From the NCBI GenBank assembly GCA_016712035.1, contig JADJRT010000001.1, positions 496,001-560,000 of the forward strand: a stretch of 64,000 nt of DNA, in the 5' to 3' direction. Numbering within the stretch: the stretch's first letter is position 1; each line of letters begins with the position of its first letter. The notes under the pieces were generated by a model. It searched no databases and had not been told where the DNA came from. It worked only from the letters and a program-made list of their open reading frames with translations. The DNA is from Flammeovirgaceae bacterium (lineage in GTDB: Bacteria > Bacteroidota > Bacteroidia > Cytophagales > Cyclobacteriaceae). The translations under genes were made by a program, and so were the position numbers. Below are positions 45,129 through 54,565 of this stretch, piece by piece.

Positions 45129-46387
45129 GCCACTTCAGCAAAAAAATTGGCTGGCAAAATTTTAAGTAACAAGGGCAAGGTTAAAAACTTTTGTGGCAAT
45201 GAGATGAGAACAAAAGTGGGAATGGTTTTGAGCGCCAACATCAAAAGCTCTTGCATGCGCTGCTTTTCAGATTCAGATAACTCGATGGTTCTTGCCTTTC
45301 TTAGAAGTTCCATAAGTTCTTTACTCTCCTGCACTTCTTTCAACAATCTTTTTTTATTAGCACCGGTAATCTTTTCCATACGTTCTACAAACTGTTCACT
45401 CACCTGATCGTAGGTTTGTTTGTTTTGTAAGTAGTTAAGATTATCCCAATTCTCAAGCACAAAGCCTTCAAGGGCAAGCATACTGTTATCAAGATCATCC
45501 TCAGAAAAGCCTAAATGGACACAAAGCTCTTTTAAAAAATCAAGCTCTGAAGCCTCCACGCGTTTATCGGCCCAAATGGTAAGGATTGCAATCTCTAGGA
45601 AGTACTTTTTTAAAATCCATGAATTATTCGTGGGTAAATTTATTTCGGCCAAAGAAATGCCCTCATCGAAAATCTTCTTGGCTTCCCGCTTTTTATCCAT
45701 AGGTAATTCTGTGCTTTGCAGGAAGAACTCCAGAAGTCTTCGCTCTTCATATTCAATAGTAAGATTGGCGTGAGCGGCACATGCGATAACCTTAACTACT
45801 GAAAAGCGCAACTCCTCCCGCTCATATTTAAAGAAATCAGAAACGATACGATCGGCATTGGTGTGTATCCATTGCCCATAGATGAAGATGTCAAGAAACA
45901 ATAAACTGTTGTGAAAAAATTGAACCCAGAAGTTGGTATCAAATGCTGAGGTGTATTCAATTCTTTTATCAAGAATTTTTTCTGCTAATTCTAGCGGAGA
46001 CTTTCTGCGCCCAAAGAGTGATTTAGACGGAGTAGCAAGCTCAGGGAAAATAGTATTGTAAAAGCCTCCAATATTCTCCAAGGCCTTCATCATAACTTTA
46101 GAGAGATCATCGGGGGTGGCTATAGCTTTATCATGAAAAAGGAGCGAACTGCTTATTAGACTTTCAGCCAATAAAATTTTCATTCGATCTTTTTCATCCC
46201 ATGAATCTGAATTTGGCAGGTCTTTGATGCCAATAGGTTGGCCGTACATCAGTCCGGTGGGTTGAATAATCCGATACAAGGAATGTTCAGGGTGTGAGGC
46301 ACGTTTACTTTCTGAGGTAATATCCCTCAATAACTCTTTGCGAAAATCTAGGTACTCTTTAAGCCATCCTTTCTCTCCCGGATTCAT
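45125..46387 (-). CDS. LETM1-related/TerB-like protein
   Basis: 420 residues, mainly helical. A central TerB-like region (about 190-330: ACAAHANLTIEYEERRLLEF and ADKRVEASELDFLKELCVHL) resembles the acidic metal-binding TerB fold. The C-terminus (MLALKTIPTFVLISLPQKFL, then TLPLLLKILPANFF) is the LETM1-like motif seen in proteins labelled biofilm-associated in Bacteroidota. Convergent with TerC, with a four-base overlap at the stops. The TerB-like content next to TerC is suggestive of related metal physiology but the two are not in one operon. Confidence 0.72.
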   Translation of the reverse strand: MNPGEKGWLKEYLDFRKELLRDITSESKRASHPEHSLYRIIQPTGLMYGQPIGIKDLPNSDSWDEKDRMKILLAESLISSSLLFHDKAIATPDDLSKVMMKALENIGGFYNTIFPELATPSKSLFGRRKSPLELAEKILDKRIEYTSAFDTNFWVQFFHNSLLFLDIFIYGQWIHTNADRIVSDFFKYEREELRFSVVKVIACAAHANLTIEYEERRLLEFFLQSTELPMDKKREAKKIFDEGISLAEINLPTNNSWILKKYFLEIAILTIWADKRVEASELDFLKELCVHLGFSEDDLDNSMLALEGFVLENWDNLNYLQNKQTYDQVSEQFVERMEKITGANKKRLLKEVQESKELMELLRKARTIELSESEKQRMQELLMLALKTIPTFVLISLPQKFLTLPLLLKILPANFFAEVA

Positions 46388-46447
46388 AAGGTAATGCAGG
46401 TAGTTAACCGAATGAAAATTACAATTTTTTCGTGATTCGGTTTTGAC

Positions 46448-46960
46448 TTATTCTATGTTCTTCCAGCCCTTTTTTTCAATGGATCGAAATGAAAGCTCAA
46501 CTTTCTTTTGAAGGGCTTTTTTGAAGGAATCTAACTTTCGGGCAACACTTTTGTTTTCTGATCCTAAAATTTGAGCGGCAAGTATCCCAGCGTTTTTTGA
46601 GCCATTCAAAGCTACCGTGGCCACAGGTACACCAGAAGGCATCTGTAAAATTGATAATATAGAATCCCAACCGTCAATCGAGTTGGAGGACTTGATGGGA
46701 ACACCGATAACCGGAAGCGAGGTGAAGGAAGCAACCATGCCTGGCAGGTGAGCGGCACCACCAGCCGCGGCAATAATTACCTTTAGGCCACGCTTGCGGG
46801 CCGAAGAGGCATAATCCGCCATGCGCTGTGGCGTTCGATGAGCCGATACAACTGTCAATTCAAAGGGAACATCTAATTCTTCTAAAAATTCAGCAGCCTC
46901 TTTCATTATTTTGAGATCCGATTGACTTCCCATGATTATGCCTACCAACGGTTTGCTCAT
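46448..46960 (-). CDS. purE: 5-(carboxyamino)imidazole ribonucleotide mutase
   Basis: 170 residues. GIIMGSQSDLKIMKEAA (residues 8-24), VVSAHRTPQRMADYA with the catalytic His, and IAAAGGAAHLPGMVASFTSL are the class I PurE signatures. It rearranges N5-CAIR to CAIR in purine synthesis. Its ATG overlaps the purK stop by four bases (ATGA), the usual purK-purE coupling. Confidence 0.96.
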   Translation of the reverse strand: MSKPLVGIIMGSQSDLKIMKEAAEFLEELDVPFELTVVSAHRTPQRMADYASSARKRGLKVIIAAAGGAAHLPGMVASFTSLPVIGVPIKSSNSIDGWDSILSILQMPSGVPVATVALNGSKNAGILAAQILGSENKSVARKLDSFKKALQKKVELSFRSIEKKGWKNIE

Positions 46961-48102
46961 GCTTTTACTTTTAGGGTCTGTTTCACAAAGGTGGTTTTCT
47001 TTTTTAAACTTTCCAGATCGTTATCCACAATGGTTACATGCCCCATTTTTCTAAATGGTTTGGTTAATTTTTTCCCATATAGATGAACATGAGTTCCTGT
47101 TAGACTCAGTACCTCTTCCAGTCCTTCATATTTTGCTAACCCGGAATAACCCTCTTCACCCAATAGATTAACCATTGCACTGGGACTTATGATGGAAGTA
47201 CTACCTGGTGATAAATTCAAAATAGCTCTTAGATGCTGTTCATATTGCGAAGTTACGTTCGCCTCAATAGTTTGATGTCCGCTGTTATGGGGGCGTGGGG
47301 CCACTTCGTTTACCAGCACTTGTCCATCTTTAGTTACAAACATTTCTACGGCAAGTAGACCAACTAATTCTAACTTTTCGATAATCTTTCGAGCAATTTG
47401 ATCAGCTTTTGTTGCGATGGTATGGCTTATTTGAGCTGGAGAAAAAAGATCTTCAACAAGATTAGCTTCAGCATGAAATACCATTTCAACGGCTGGGTAT
47501 GATGAGATTTCACCTTTTTCGTTGCGTGAAACGATAACTGAGATTTCCTTTTCAAAATCAATCAATTTCTCCAACAAGCCAGGAGCATCAAAGGCTTTTG
47601 AAATATCGCTTTCGTTACGAAGTATTTGAACGCCCCGACCATCATACCCCTCTCTGCCTAATTTATTAACGGCAGGTAAAAAGGTTTTATGATTTATTAT
47701 CTCTTTCCGATCCTCCACAAGAATAAATTCAGCGGTTGGAATGGCATGCGAATCAAAGAATTTTTTTTGTTTTCGCTTATCCTGAATTAGTTCTATGATG
47801 GCAGGTTGAGGGAAAACTTTTTTTCCAGCCTTGACAAGATCTGCCAGTGCCTGCGTGTTTACATTTTCAATTTCAATGGTAATCAGATCACAGGTTTGCC
47901 CGAAATCAAAAACCGTTTGATAGTCGGTTAATTTGCCGCAGGTAAAATCAGTCAATTTTGAACAAGGAGCTTGAGGATCTGGATCAAGAATGCGAAAATT
48001 AAGATTCAAATCGATACCGGATTGAAGCAGCATGCGACCCAACTGGCCACCCCCTAGTATGCCAAGTGTAAAGTTTTGGTAGAATGTATCCGCCATAGGC
48101 AA
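46957..48102 (-). CDS. purK: 5-(carboxyamino)imidazole ribonucleotide synthase
   Basis: 381 residues, ATP-grasp. GILGGGQLGRMLLQSG near the N-terminus, ATP-binding NKLGREGYDGRGVQIL, and EVAPRPHNSGHQTIEAN with the metal-binding residues. It converts AIR, ATP and bicarbonate to N5-CAIR. First gene of the purK-purE pair. The second Met (MADTFYQNF, 48096) is an equally good start. Confidence 0.96.
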   Translation of the reverse strand: MPMADTFYQNFTLGILGGGQLGRMLLQSGIDLNLNFRILDPDPQAPCSKLTDFTCGKLTDYQTVFDFGQTCDLITIEIENVNTQALADLVKAGKKVFPQPAIIELIQDKRKQKKFFDSHAIPTAEFILVEDRKEIINHKTFLPAVNKLGREGYDGRGVQILRNESDISKAFDAPGLLEKLIDFEKEISVIVSRNEKGEISSYPAVEMVFHAEANLVEDLFSPAQISHTIATKADQIARKIIEKLELVGLLAVEMFVTKDGQVLVNEVAPRPHNSGHQTIEANVTSQYEQHLRAILNLSPGSTSIISPSAMVNLLGEEGYSGLAKYEGLEEVLSLTGTHVHLYGKKLTKPFRKMGHVTIVDNDLESLKKKTTFVKQTLKVKA

Positions 48103-48137
48103 TTTGAGTTTTGCGCGAAGGTAGGCAGGATATTTCT

Positions 48138-48527
48138 TTAATAATCCGTTAAAGCCTGCGCCCGTGCAACAACTTCATTGAATTCTATTTTTGCATTTTT
48201 TATGGTATAAAGTAACAGCCGAATCTCTTTAACATGTACTCTTCCATCAATCTCAGATAATTTGTAGAGATGAACAAAAGAATTTAACTTTTCCTCATCG
48301 GTGCATGAATTAATTAATTCCATGCCTACTTTATAGATCTCACGTTCGTTTTTTCCTGTTACGGCCAATTCAAATTCCTTAAAAAGAGAATCGGGAATAG
48401 ATTCTTTACCCTTAATTTTTGATAAGGCCTGAAATTCCTTTTCATCAATTGCTCCATCGGCACCAATTAATAAATGTGAGAGATAAAGAAGTCCTAGTTG
48501 AGAATTCCGAGAAGAGTTTGTGTTCAT
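48138..48527 (-). CDS. TerB-like protein
   Basis: 129 residues, all helical. GADGAIDEKEFQAL and EIDGRVHVKEIRLL are paired acidic DG-containing helix-loop motifs like those of the tellurite resistance TerB fold. Transcribed leftward between feoB and purK, with its own spacing (71 bases from feoB, 35 from purK). Function unknown; possibly metal binding. Confidence 0.7.
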   Translation of the reverse strand: MNTNSSRNSQLGLLYLSHLLIGADGAIDEKEFQALSKIKGKESIPDSLFKEFELAVTGKNEREIYKVGMELINSCTDEEKLNSFVHLYKLSEIDGRVHVKEIRLLLYTIKNAKIEFNEVVARAQALTDY

Positions 48528-48598
48528 TTAAAAAAAATATTTTTTAAATATAAAGAGAAAAGGATCTATTCAAGCAAAGTCAATAAAAAGAAACTCTC

Positions 48599-50713
48599 TT
48601 AAGAGAAACTTTGAAAAACAACAAAGGCCGCCAGATAAGCCACAACAGTCATGTAAACGAGTTGCAGAAGTGGCCACTTCCAACCTTTTGTCCCTCGCTT
48701 AACTACGGCCAAGGTACTCATGCACTGCATGGCTAAGGTATAAAATACAAGCAAAGAAAGTCCGACAGCCGGTGTGTAACGAGGGCCACCAGTTTCAGGA
48801 TTAATTTCAGACTTCAATCGTCCTTTAATAGTTTGTTCATCATCAGTGCTTCCTAAACTGTAAATGGTCGCTATCGTACTAACAAAAACCTCTCTGGCTG
48901 CAAACGAAGTAACCAATGCGATTCCAATTTTCCAATCGTACCCCAAAGGCTTTATGGCAGGCTCAAGAGCCTTGCCAATAATGCCCGCGTAAGAATGTTC
49001 AAGCTTATAAGCTGCTACTTTGCTTTCCAATTCATTTTCAGTCAGGTTTTTTCCTATTGATTCTTTGTGTACAACTTCTTCGGCTCCTTTCATTTTATCG
49101 CCAGGCCCATAACTGGCAAGAACCCACAGAATAACAGAGATCGCCAGAATAATTTTGCCCGCCTCAAATACAAATGACTTTGTTTTTTCAACTATAGTAT
49201 ACCCCACATTTGCCCATTTTGGTTTTCGGTACGTGGGCATTTCCATAATGAGATAACTCCGCTCCTTTGTTTTGATTATTAACTTTAAAACAAAGGCCGA
49301 GAGGATAGCAGCAAAGAACCCAAGCAGATACAAACCCATCAGCACTAATCCCTGGTAATTAAAGAAACCAAACAGCTTATCTTCAGGTATAATAAGAGCC
49401 ACGAGGATAGTAAATACAGGTAAACGCGCTGAGCAACTCATGAAAGGAGTTACAAAAATTGTAATTACCCGATCCTTCCAATTTTCGATAGTGCGGGTTG
49501 CCATAATTGCCGGTATAGCACAAGCCATTCCCGAAATCAACGGTACTACGCTTTTGCCGCTTAGACCGAACTTGCGCATAATTTTATCCATTAGAAAAAC
49601 TACGCGCGCCATGTAGCCACTTTCTTCGAGTATTGAAATACAGGCGAAGAGAATGGCAATCTGTGGGATGAAAATTAAAATACCACCAATACCGGGGATA
49701 ACGCCTTGTGTAATCAGATCAAAGAATGGCCCTTTCGGAAAAAACTCATCGAGTGTATTGCTCAATTTTGCAAACGTACTATCGATAAAGTCCATGGGAA
49801 TTTGTGCCCAGGCGAAAATAGATTGAAAGATCAGAAACAGTACTGAAAAGAAGATGAGGTAACCCCAGACCTTATGCGTTAGAACCCGATCGATTCGATA
49901 GGAAAATTTTTTCCATTCAGGGTCGGATGTTTTAAGTATGACTCGGTTTAGTAAATCCTGAATAAAACCATAACGCATTACCGTCTCCGCTCCCTGATAT
50001 TTATGAGGAAAGAATTTTTCTGTCTCCGCCTGTTCAAAAATATACGCCCGGTCTTGTGCACTTAGAAAAACTAAATTGTCGGTCTGTTGTAAATACTGGT
50101 AGGCCTCGTATTCTGTGGACAGATTGAATTTATTCTTAATGGTTGAGACGAGAGGCTTAATTTCAGCATCTATTTTATAGATGAGTTTTTTTGAAGGTAA
50201 TATGGGCTTCAACAAAACTGCTTTTAAATCATCTATGCCTTGGCCTGTGCGGCCGTTGATCATAACAACAGGTAAATCTAACGAAGCAGAAAGCTCTTGT
50301 ATGTCTATACTTTGCCCGGATTGAGCTGCAAGGTCCATCATGTTTAAGGCCAGCACCATGGGGAGTTTCAAATCAATAAGCTGCGTAAGCAACAGCATGC
50401 AATTTTTCAGGTTGGTTGCGTCTGCTACCAACACAACACAGTCCGGATAGAACGATCCGTTTTGATCAGCAAAAACCTCAGCAACAATCTTCTCATCTAA
50501 CGTACGCGGATAGAGACTATAAATACCAGGAAGATCAATTATTTCGGCAACGGTTTGATAATTGAGTTGGCAAGTCCCAGTTCGTTTGTCTACCGTAATA
50601 CCCGGGAAATTTCCGATCTTTTGGTTGAGGCCCGTCAGTTTGTTGAACAAGGAAGATTTCCCTGAATTTGGCTTCCCTGCGAGGGCAATTTTCAACTTCT
50701 TATCAATAGCCAT
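48599..50713 (-). CDS. feoB: Ferrous iron transport protein B
   Basis: 704 residues. N-terminal G domain: G1 ALAGKPNSGKSSLFNKLTG, G3 EIIDLPGIYSL, G4 LNMMD, followed by the GDI helical region. The membrane part (about 285-704) has Gate motifs including IPQIAILFACISILEESGYM and MSCSARLPVFTILVAL with the conserved Cys and Glu residues. It imports Fe2+ across the inner membrane under GTP control. It overlaps feoA by one base. Confidence 0.96.
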   Translation of the reverse strand: MAIDKKLKIALAGKPNSGKSSLFNKLTGLNQKIGNFPGITVDKRTGTCQLNYQTVAEIIDLPGIYSLYPRTLDEKIVAEVFADQNGSFYPDCVVLVADATNLKNCMLLLTQLIDLKLPMVLALNMMDLAAQSGQSIDIQELSASLDLPVVMINGRTGQGIDDLKAVLLKPILPSKKLIYKIDAEIKPLVSTIKNKFNLSTEYEAYQYLQQTDNLVFLSAQDRAYIFEQAETEKFFPHKYQGAETVMRYGFIQDLLNRVILKTSDPEWKKFSYRIDRVLTHKVWGYLIFFSVLFLIFQSIFAWAQIPMDFIDSTFAKLSNTLDEFFPKGPFFDLITQGVIPGIGGILIFIPQIAILFACISILEESGYMARVVFLMDKIMRKFGLSGKSVVPLISGMACAIPAIMATRTIENWKDRVITIFVTPFMSCSARLPVFTILVALIIPEDKLFGFFNYQGLVLMGLYLLGFFAAILSAFVLKLIIKTKERSYLIMEMPTYRKPKWANVGYTIVEKTKSFVFEAGKIILAISVILWVLASYGPGDKMKGAEEVVHKESIGKNLTENELESKVAAYKLEHSYAGIIGKALEPAIKPLGYDWKIGIALVTSFAAREVFVSTIATIYSLGSTDDEQTIKGRLKSEINPETGGPRYTPAVGLSLLVFYTLAMQCMSTLAVVKRGTKGWKWPLLQLVYMTVVAYLAAFVVFQSFS

Positions 50714-50943
50714 CAGTTAAGAATCACGATGGTTGAAGCTTCGTCAATTCTTAAGGAAAGGTCGTAGCCAGAAACACTAACACACACGGGATCGCCCAAA
50801 GGAGCTGTAAAATTGAATCGCACAGCAGTTCCAGGTAAAAAACCCATTTCCAGAAGTTTGGTAGACAAATTGTCGTCCAGGAAGTCAGAAATAACCGCTG
50901 TTTCCCCTGGTTTCATATCCGCAACGCTCCTTTTGGGCCCCAC
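50713..50943 (-). CDS. feoA: Ferrous iron transport protein A
   Basis: 76 residues, SH3-like FeoA domain: VADMKPGETAVISDFLDD, LLEMGFLPGTAVRFNF and YDLSLRIDEASTIVIL. It helps FeoB function. The start is GTG at 50943; ATG at codon 10 would remove part of the first strand. First gene of feoAB, whose leader runs 50944-51019. Confidence 0.92.
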   Translation of the reverse strand: MGPKRSVADMKPGETAVISDFLDDNLSTKLLEMGFLPGTAVRFNFTAPLGDPVCVSVSGYDLSLRIDEASTIVILN

Positions 50944-51019
50944 TTTTCTTATTTAGATTAATTTTAAACAACGCGAATATAGTTTTACAGGGGGAGCTAA
51001 ACAATGATTATCTTCGGTG

Positions 51020-51153
51020 GTGAAAAAGAAAAAATCAGATAAGATCAAAAATACTGAGGAGAAGCCGAAGCCAGTTGAGTCGAATGATAAACAAGATCGT
51101 TTTGATTTTGGGGGGCTACCAAAAGAGATCTGAAAAAAAATTTAGGATGTTAA
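51020..51153 (+). CDS. Tiny basic protein with C-terminal GGLPxRDLKKNLGC motif, one-base shift
   Basis: From GTG 51020 the frame encodes a Lys/Glu-rich peptide (VKKKKSDKIKNTEEKPKPVE) ending in DRFDFGGLPK. It then meets a stop, while the -1 frame continues RDLKKNLGC before TAA at 51151-51153. One missing A in AAAA (51121-51124) would join them to about 44 residues. I recall a similar FGGLPxRDxKKNLGCG ending on small Bacteroidota proteins, from memory only. Divergent from feoA. Confidence 0.5.
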
Positions 51154-51208
51154 TTAGGGCTGCAAATTTTATTGACCGTAGTTTTAGTCAAATTCAACGC
51201 GATGAGGT

Positions 51209-51355
51209 ATGAACAAATTTGTATTTAAAACACTTGCCAAAATCAACAAACTAATTATGCCGCGATTTAGCCAACGTGATATAGCCCGGCTTTCTAAAAT
51301 TGAAAAGGCTATGGTAGCCTATCGATATTGGGTTACAATAAATGCCCTGGAGTAA
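51209..51355 (+). CDS. 48-residue basic protein, function unknown
   Basis: ATG 51209 to TAA 51353-51355. The sequence begins MNKFVFKTLAKINKLIMPRF and ends YRYWVTINALE; it is basic and amphipathic. I recall short Bacteroidota proteins of this shape (KLNKxILPS...KAIxxYRYYVTxNAL) that databases sometimes label SsrA-binding protein, although they lack the SmpB fold. It lies 56 bases after the other tiny gene, in the same direction. Confidence 0.65.
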   Translation: MNKFVFKTLAKINKLIMPRFSQRDIARLSKIEKAMVAYRYWVTINALE

Positions 51356-51363
51356 ACCATCCG

Positions 51364-53804
51364 TTAATAGCTACCAGCAAAGAAAACTCGCTTAACCCGT
51401 TCACTGGTATTTGTAAGTATTTCATAAGGAATAGTATTTATGCTGGCCGCAACTTCTTGAATAGGCATTCCTTCACCGAAAATAATGACATCATCTCCTT
51501 CGTGAACATTAATTCCGGTAATATCAATCATCGTCATATCCATACAAACATTACCAACTACCGGTACACGCTTACCAGCCACCATCACTCGGCCGGCTCC
51601 CCGGCTAAAACTTCTGCTAAACCCATCGGCATAGCCAATAGCAATGGTTGCCAATGTCATATCACTATCCGGTTGGCCCCTTCGGCCATAGCCAACCGAT
51701 TGCCCAGCCTTTAATTTTTTTATTTGTGAGATAACGGTTTTTAAAGTAGCAACGGGTTGTAATTGATCATTTGAATCGGAAGTAGGATTTACTCCGTATA
51801 AACCAATACCGAGGCGAACCATATCCATTTGAAGATTAGGTAATCGCAGAATTCCAGATGAGTTAAGAATATGTCGTATCGGTTGAATTCTCAATGCAGC
51901 AGTTATTTTCTTATAACCGTTTTGGAAGGATTCAAATTGCACTTGCGAATAAGTGTCATGTTTTGATTCATCGGCCCCAGCCAGATGTGAAAAAATACTT
52001 GCTACTGAAATGTTTGGATTAGCTTTAAGTAAGGCAATGATTTCCTCCAAATCATCTTTTTCAAGACCCAGCCGATGCATACCTGTTTCTAATTCAAGAT
52101 GAACTATGCAGGATTGGCCTTGCAAAAATTCTATTAACGATTTGAGTAACCCGATGCTATAGAGGGTAGGCTCTAATCGATTGGTCAGAAGTAATGGAAA
52201 ACTTTCTTCTGTGGGATTCATTACCATGATGGGCAGACTAATCTGATTCTTTCTCAAATCAACTCCTTCATCGGTGTAAGCCACACCCAGATAATCGACT
52301 CTGTGGTATTGAAGCAGATTAGCAACTTCTTCACTGCCGCTACCGTAAGCAAAAGCCTTTACCATAACCATCACTTTCACTCCAGGATTTAATCTTGATT
52401 TGAAATAATTCAAGTTGTGCGCCATCTTATCCAGGTCAATTTCCATGCGTGTGCCGTGTATTCTTCGTTGAAGGCGGGCTACGATTCTTTCAAACTGAAA
52501 AAGACGAGCTCCCTTAATCAAAATGACTTCACGATTGAATTCTTCCCACGAGATTTTATCTAATGCTTCCTCGGTAGTTTTATAAAAACTTGATTTGACT
52601 TCCTTTGATAAAAACTGTGTGCGATACTCGTGTAGTACTGGCCCAATCGCAATCAATTGTTGCACACCACTCCTTACAAGCATGTCCTGGATCTTTGAAA
52701 CCAAATCAGAGTCTTCCAGTCCGGTTTGTAATATATCCGAGAGGATTAAAGTCTTTTTCTTTTTTTGGAGTCCCCTAAAAAATCCAAGACTGATTTGCGA
52801 ACCCCTAAATCGTTGTTGTAGCTGTCGTCTATGATCTGACAATTATTAATACCCCGTTTCAACTCCAGACGCATGGGTACAGCGTGCAGCACAGCAATCC
52901 TCTCTTGAATTGAAGAAGGTGAATACTTAAGATGGTGCATCAGAATAATGCAATGGAGTGCATTTTCTACAGATGCTTTGTCAGTAAACGGAAGTGTTAA
53001 GCTGAATTCTCCTTTCTTGTCCTTTAAAGTGATTCTATTTATTTGTTGCTGTAACAAATAATCGCCTCCTCCCTTGAAGCCCCACGAAATGGCTGGAATT
53101 TTTGATTGTTGAATTTCTGATTTTAAGAGCGCGTTATCCGAGCAATAGATAAGCGCTTCAACCTCATTAAATAGTTTTAGTTTTTCCCGAACCTTTTCGA
53201 CTTGGCTAACAAATCCTTCGTCATGGGCACTTCCTAGATTGCTAAATATTCCCAGTGTTGGCCGGATAATTTTTGCAAGCCGTTCCATTTCAGTTGGCCG
53301 CGAGATACCGGCTTCAAAAACTCCTAACTGATGATGATTTTGAATTTGCCATATCGATAGAGGTACGCCAACCTGCGAATTATAGCTTCCTGGATTTTTT
53401 ACAACTTTATAATCAGGTGACAGCAACTGGAAGAGCCATTCTTTGATAATTGTTTTACCATTACTGCCCGTTATTCCGATAATAGGTATGGTAAAATTTT
53501 TCCGATGAGCTTCCGCAAGCGCTTGTAACGCTGTGCGTGATGAATCAACTAAAATAATATTGGCTTCTTGATATTGATCTACAGACACAGGGTGTTCAAC
53601 AACAAACTGACGAATACCAGCAGCATACAGATCAGGAATAAATTGATGCCCATCATGACGATCGCCAGAAATCGCAAAGAATAGTGTTTGATCAGAGAGC
53701 AATGTTTTGCGACTATCAATTAGCAGATCGCGGACTTCTCTTTCCCTATTCTGTTGAAGAATTTTTCCGTTGCAAATAGATGCTAATGACGAGAAAAGAA
53801 CCAT
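51364..53804 (-). CDS. murF-alr: Fused MurF ligase-alanine racemase, split by one-base shift
   Basis: 813 residues when merged. The MurF half starts at ATG 53804 (MVLFSSLASICNG) with ATP loop GITGSNGKTIIKEWL. The Alr half has RMEIDLDKMAHNLNYFKS and the PLP lysine in VMVKAFAYGSGSEEV, plus catalytic Tyr in GLYGVNP and the C-terminal GYADGFSR. The first frame ends in KKRKRL; one missing G in GGGG (52772-52775 on plus as CCCC) restores GLQKKKKTLILSDILQTG. The fusion is standard in Bacteroidota. It makes D-alanine and adds D-Ala-D-Ala to UDP-MurNAc-tripeptide. The break is almost surely a sequence error, as the protein is essential. Confidence 0.93.
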
Positions 53805-53805
53805 G

Positions 53806-54138
53806 TCAGAATAGTCTTGAACCGTTAGGAACCGGCTTATCAATTGAGCTCAAAACCACTCTTTTGTTTTCGTCAGAAAACCCGGTGACTAATACCTCGG
53901 AGATGAAATTAGCGATTTGTCTAGGTTGAAAATTCACCACGCCAATTACTTGTCTGCCGATTAACGACTCCTGCGTGTATAAATCGGTTATTTGCGCACT
54001 GGATTTAAGCACCCCTAGTTCTGGTCCAAAGTCGATCCAAAGCTTAAAAGCTGGTTTTTTAGCCTCTGGGAAGGGTTCTGCCCTTAAAATAGTCCCACTT
54101 CTAAAATCAATTTTATTAAAGTCATCTAAGGTGATCAT
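53806..54138 (-). CDS. csaA: CsaA-type tRNA-binding protein
   Basis: 110 residues from ATG 54138 (MITLDDFNKIDFRSGTILRA); the frame extends eight codons upstream. One OB-fold tRNA-binding domain: FKLWIDFGPELGVLKSSAQI, GRQVIGVVNFQPRQIANFIS and SEVLVTGF. CsaA binds tRNA and has chaperone-like activity in the secretion pathway, as known from Bacillus. The gap to murF-alr is a single base, so they form one operon. Confidence 0.92.
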   Translation of the reverse strand: MITLDDFNKIDFRSGTILRAEPFPEAKKPAFKLWIDFGPELGVLKSSAQITDLYTQESLIGRQVIGVVNFQPRQIANFISEVLVTGFSDENKRVVLSSIDKPVPNGSRLF

Positions 54139-54206
54139 TATCAAAATTTTACTAATTTGCAAAGCTAACCCAGAATGTAAATCACGGGTTATAAGCCCGG
54201 AAATAG

Positions 54207-54557
54207 ATGAAGATAAACTTTTCGCTTTTGCTGGTACTTATATTTATGTCGCTTACAGTGGCTACTGTTTCTACGGTATCTGCGCAAGAGGGTGTACCGT
54301 ATAACGAAATTCCTGAGATTGCTCCGAACAGCATTGATCCAAATCTCAGAGAGGAAAAGCCTCTGATTTATGAGCCGGAATCAAAACCAATAGCTAAAGA
54401 CCAACCCACTAACTCAAGCATTTCAACGAAAGCCAAATCAAAAATCCAGAGCCGACAAAAAGCCGTTGGAACCAAACCTGAGGAAGATGCCCTCTCGTTC
54501 AATTTTCTTTACTACATTATCCAGAAGTTTAAGATCTCCGATGTAGTCGAGCAATAA
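54207..54557 (+). CDS. Small exported protein, function unknown
   Basis: 116 residues with signal peptide (LLLVLIFMSLTVATVSTVSA). The mature part is proline- and charge-rich and low in hydrophobic residues until a final short amphipathic segment (FLYYIIQKFKISDVVEQ). No family recognised. Divergent from csaA and convergent with hisA. Confidence 0.6.
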   Translation: MKINFSLLLVLIFMSLTVATVSTVSAQEGVPYNEIPEIAPNSIDPNLREEKPLIYEPESKPIAKDQPTNSSISTKAKSKIQSRQKAVGTKPEEDALSFNFLYYIIQKFKISDVVEQ

Positions 54558-54565
54558 TTCAGTTT

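Noticed and set aside
48580..48610. CTCTTAAGAG palindrome at the feoB stop as a terminator
   Set aside because: The palindrome has no room for a loop unless the stem is shortened to about four pairs, and no T-tail follows.
50952..50968. Possible DtxR/Fur-like operator TTTAGATTAATTTTAAA before feoA
   Set aside because: It is an imperfect palindrome in an AT-rich leader, only eight bases from the start codon, and no copy elsewhere was available for comparison.
51328..51714. Plus-strand frame of 128 residues
   Set aside because: It is antisense to the racemase part of murF-alr and to the end of the 48-residue gene, with no supporting motif.
52801..54017. Further TAGGGGT-type heptamers (52801-52807, 54011-54017) as extra ECF promoters
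   Set aside because: Both are inside coding sequence and have no TGTCATAA-like box at the 15-base spacing.
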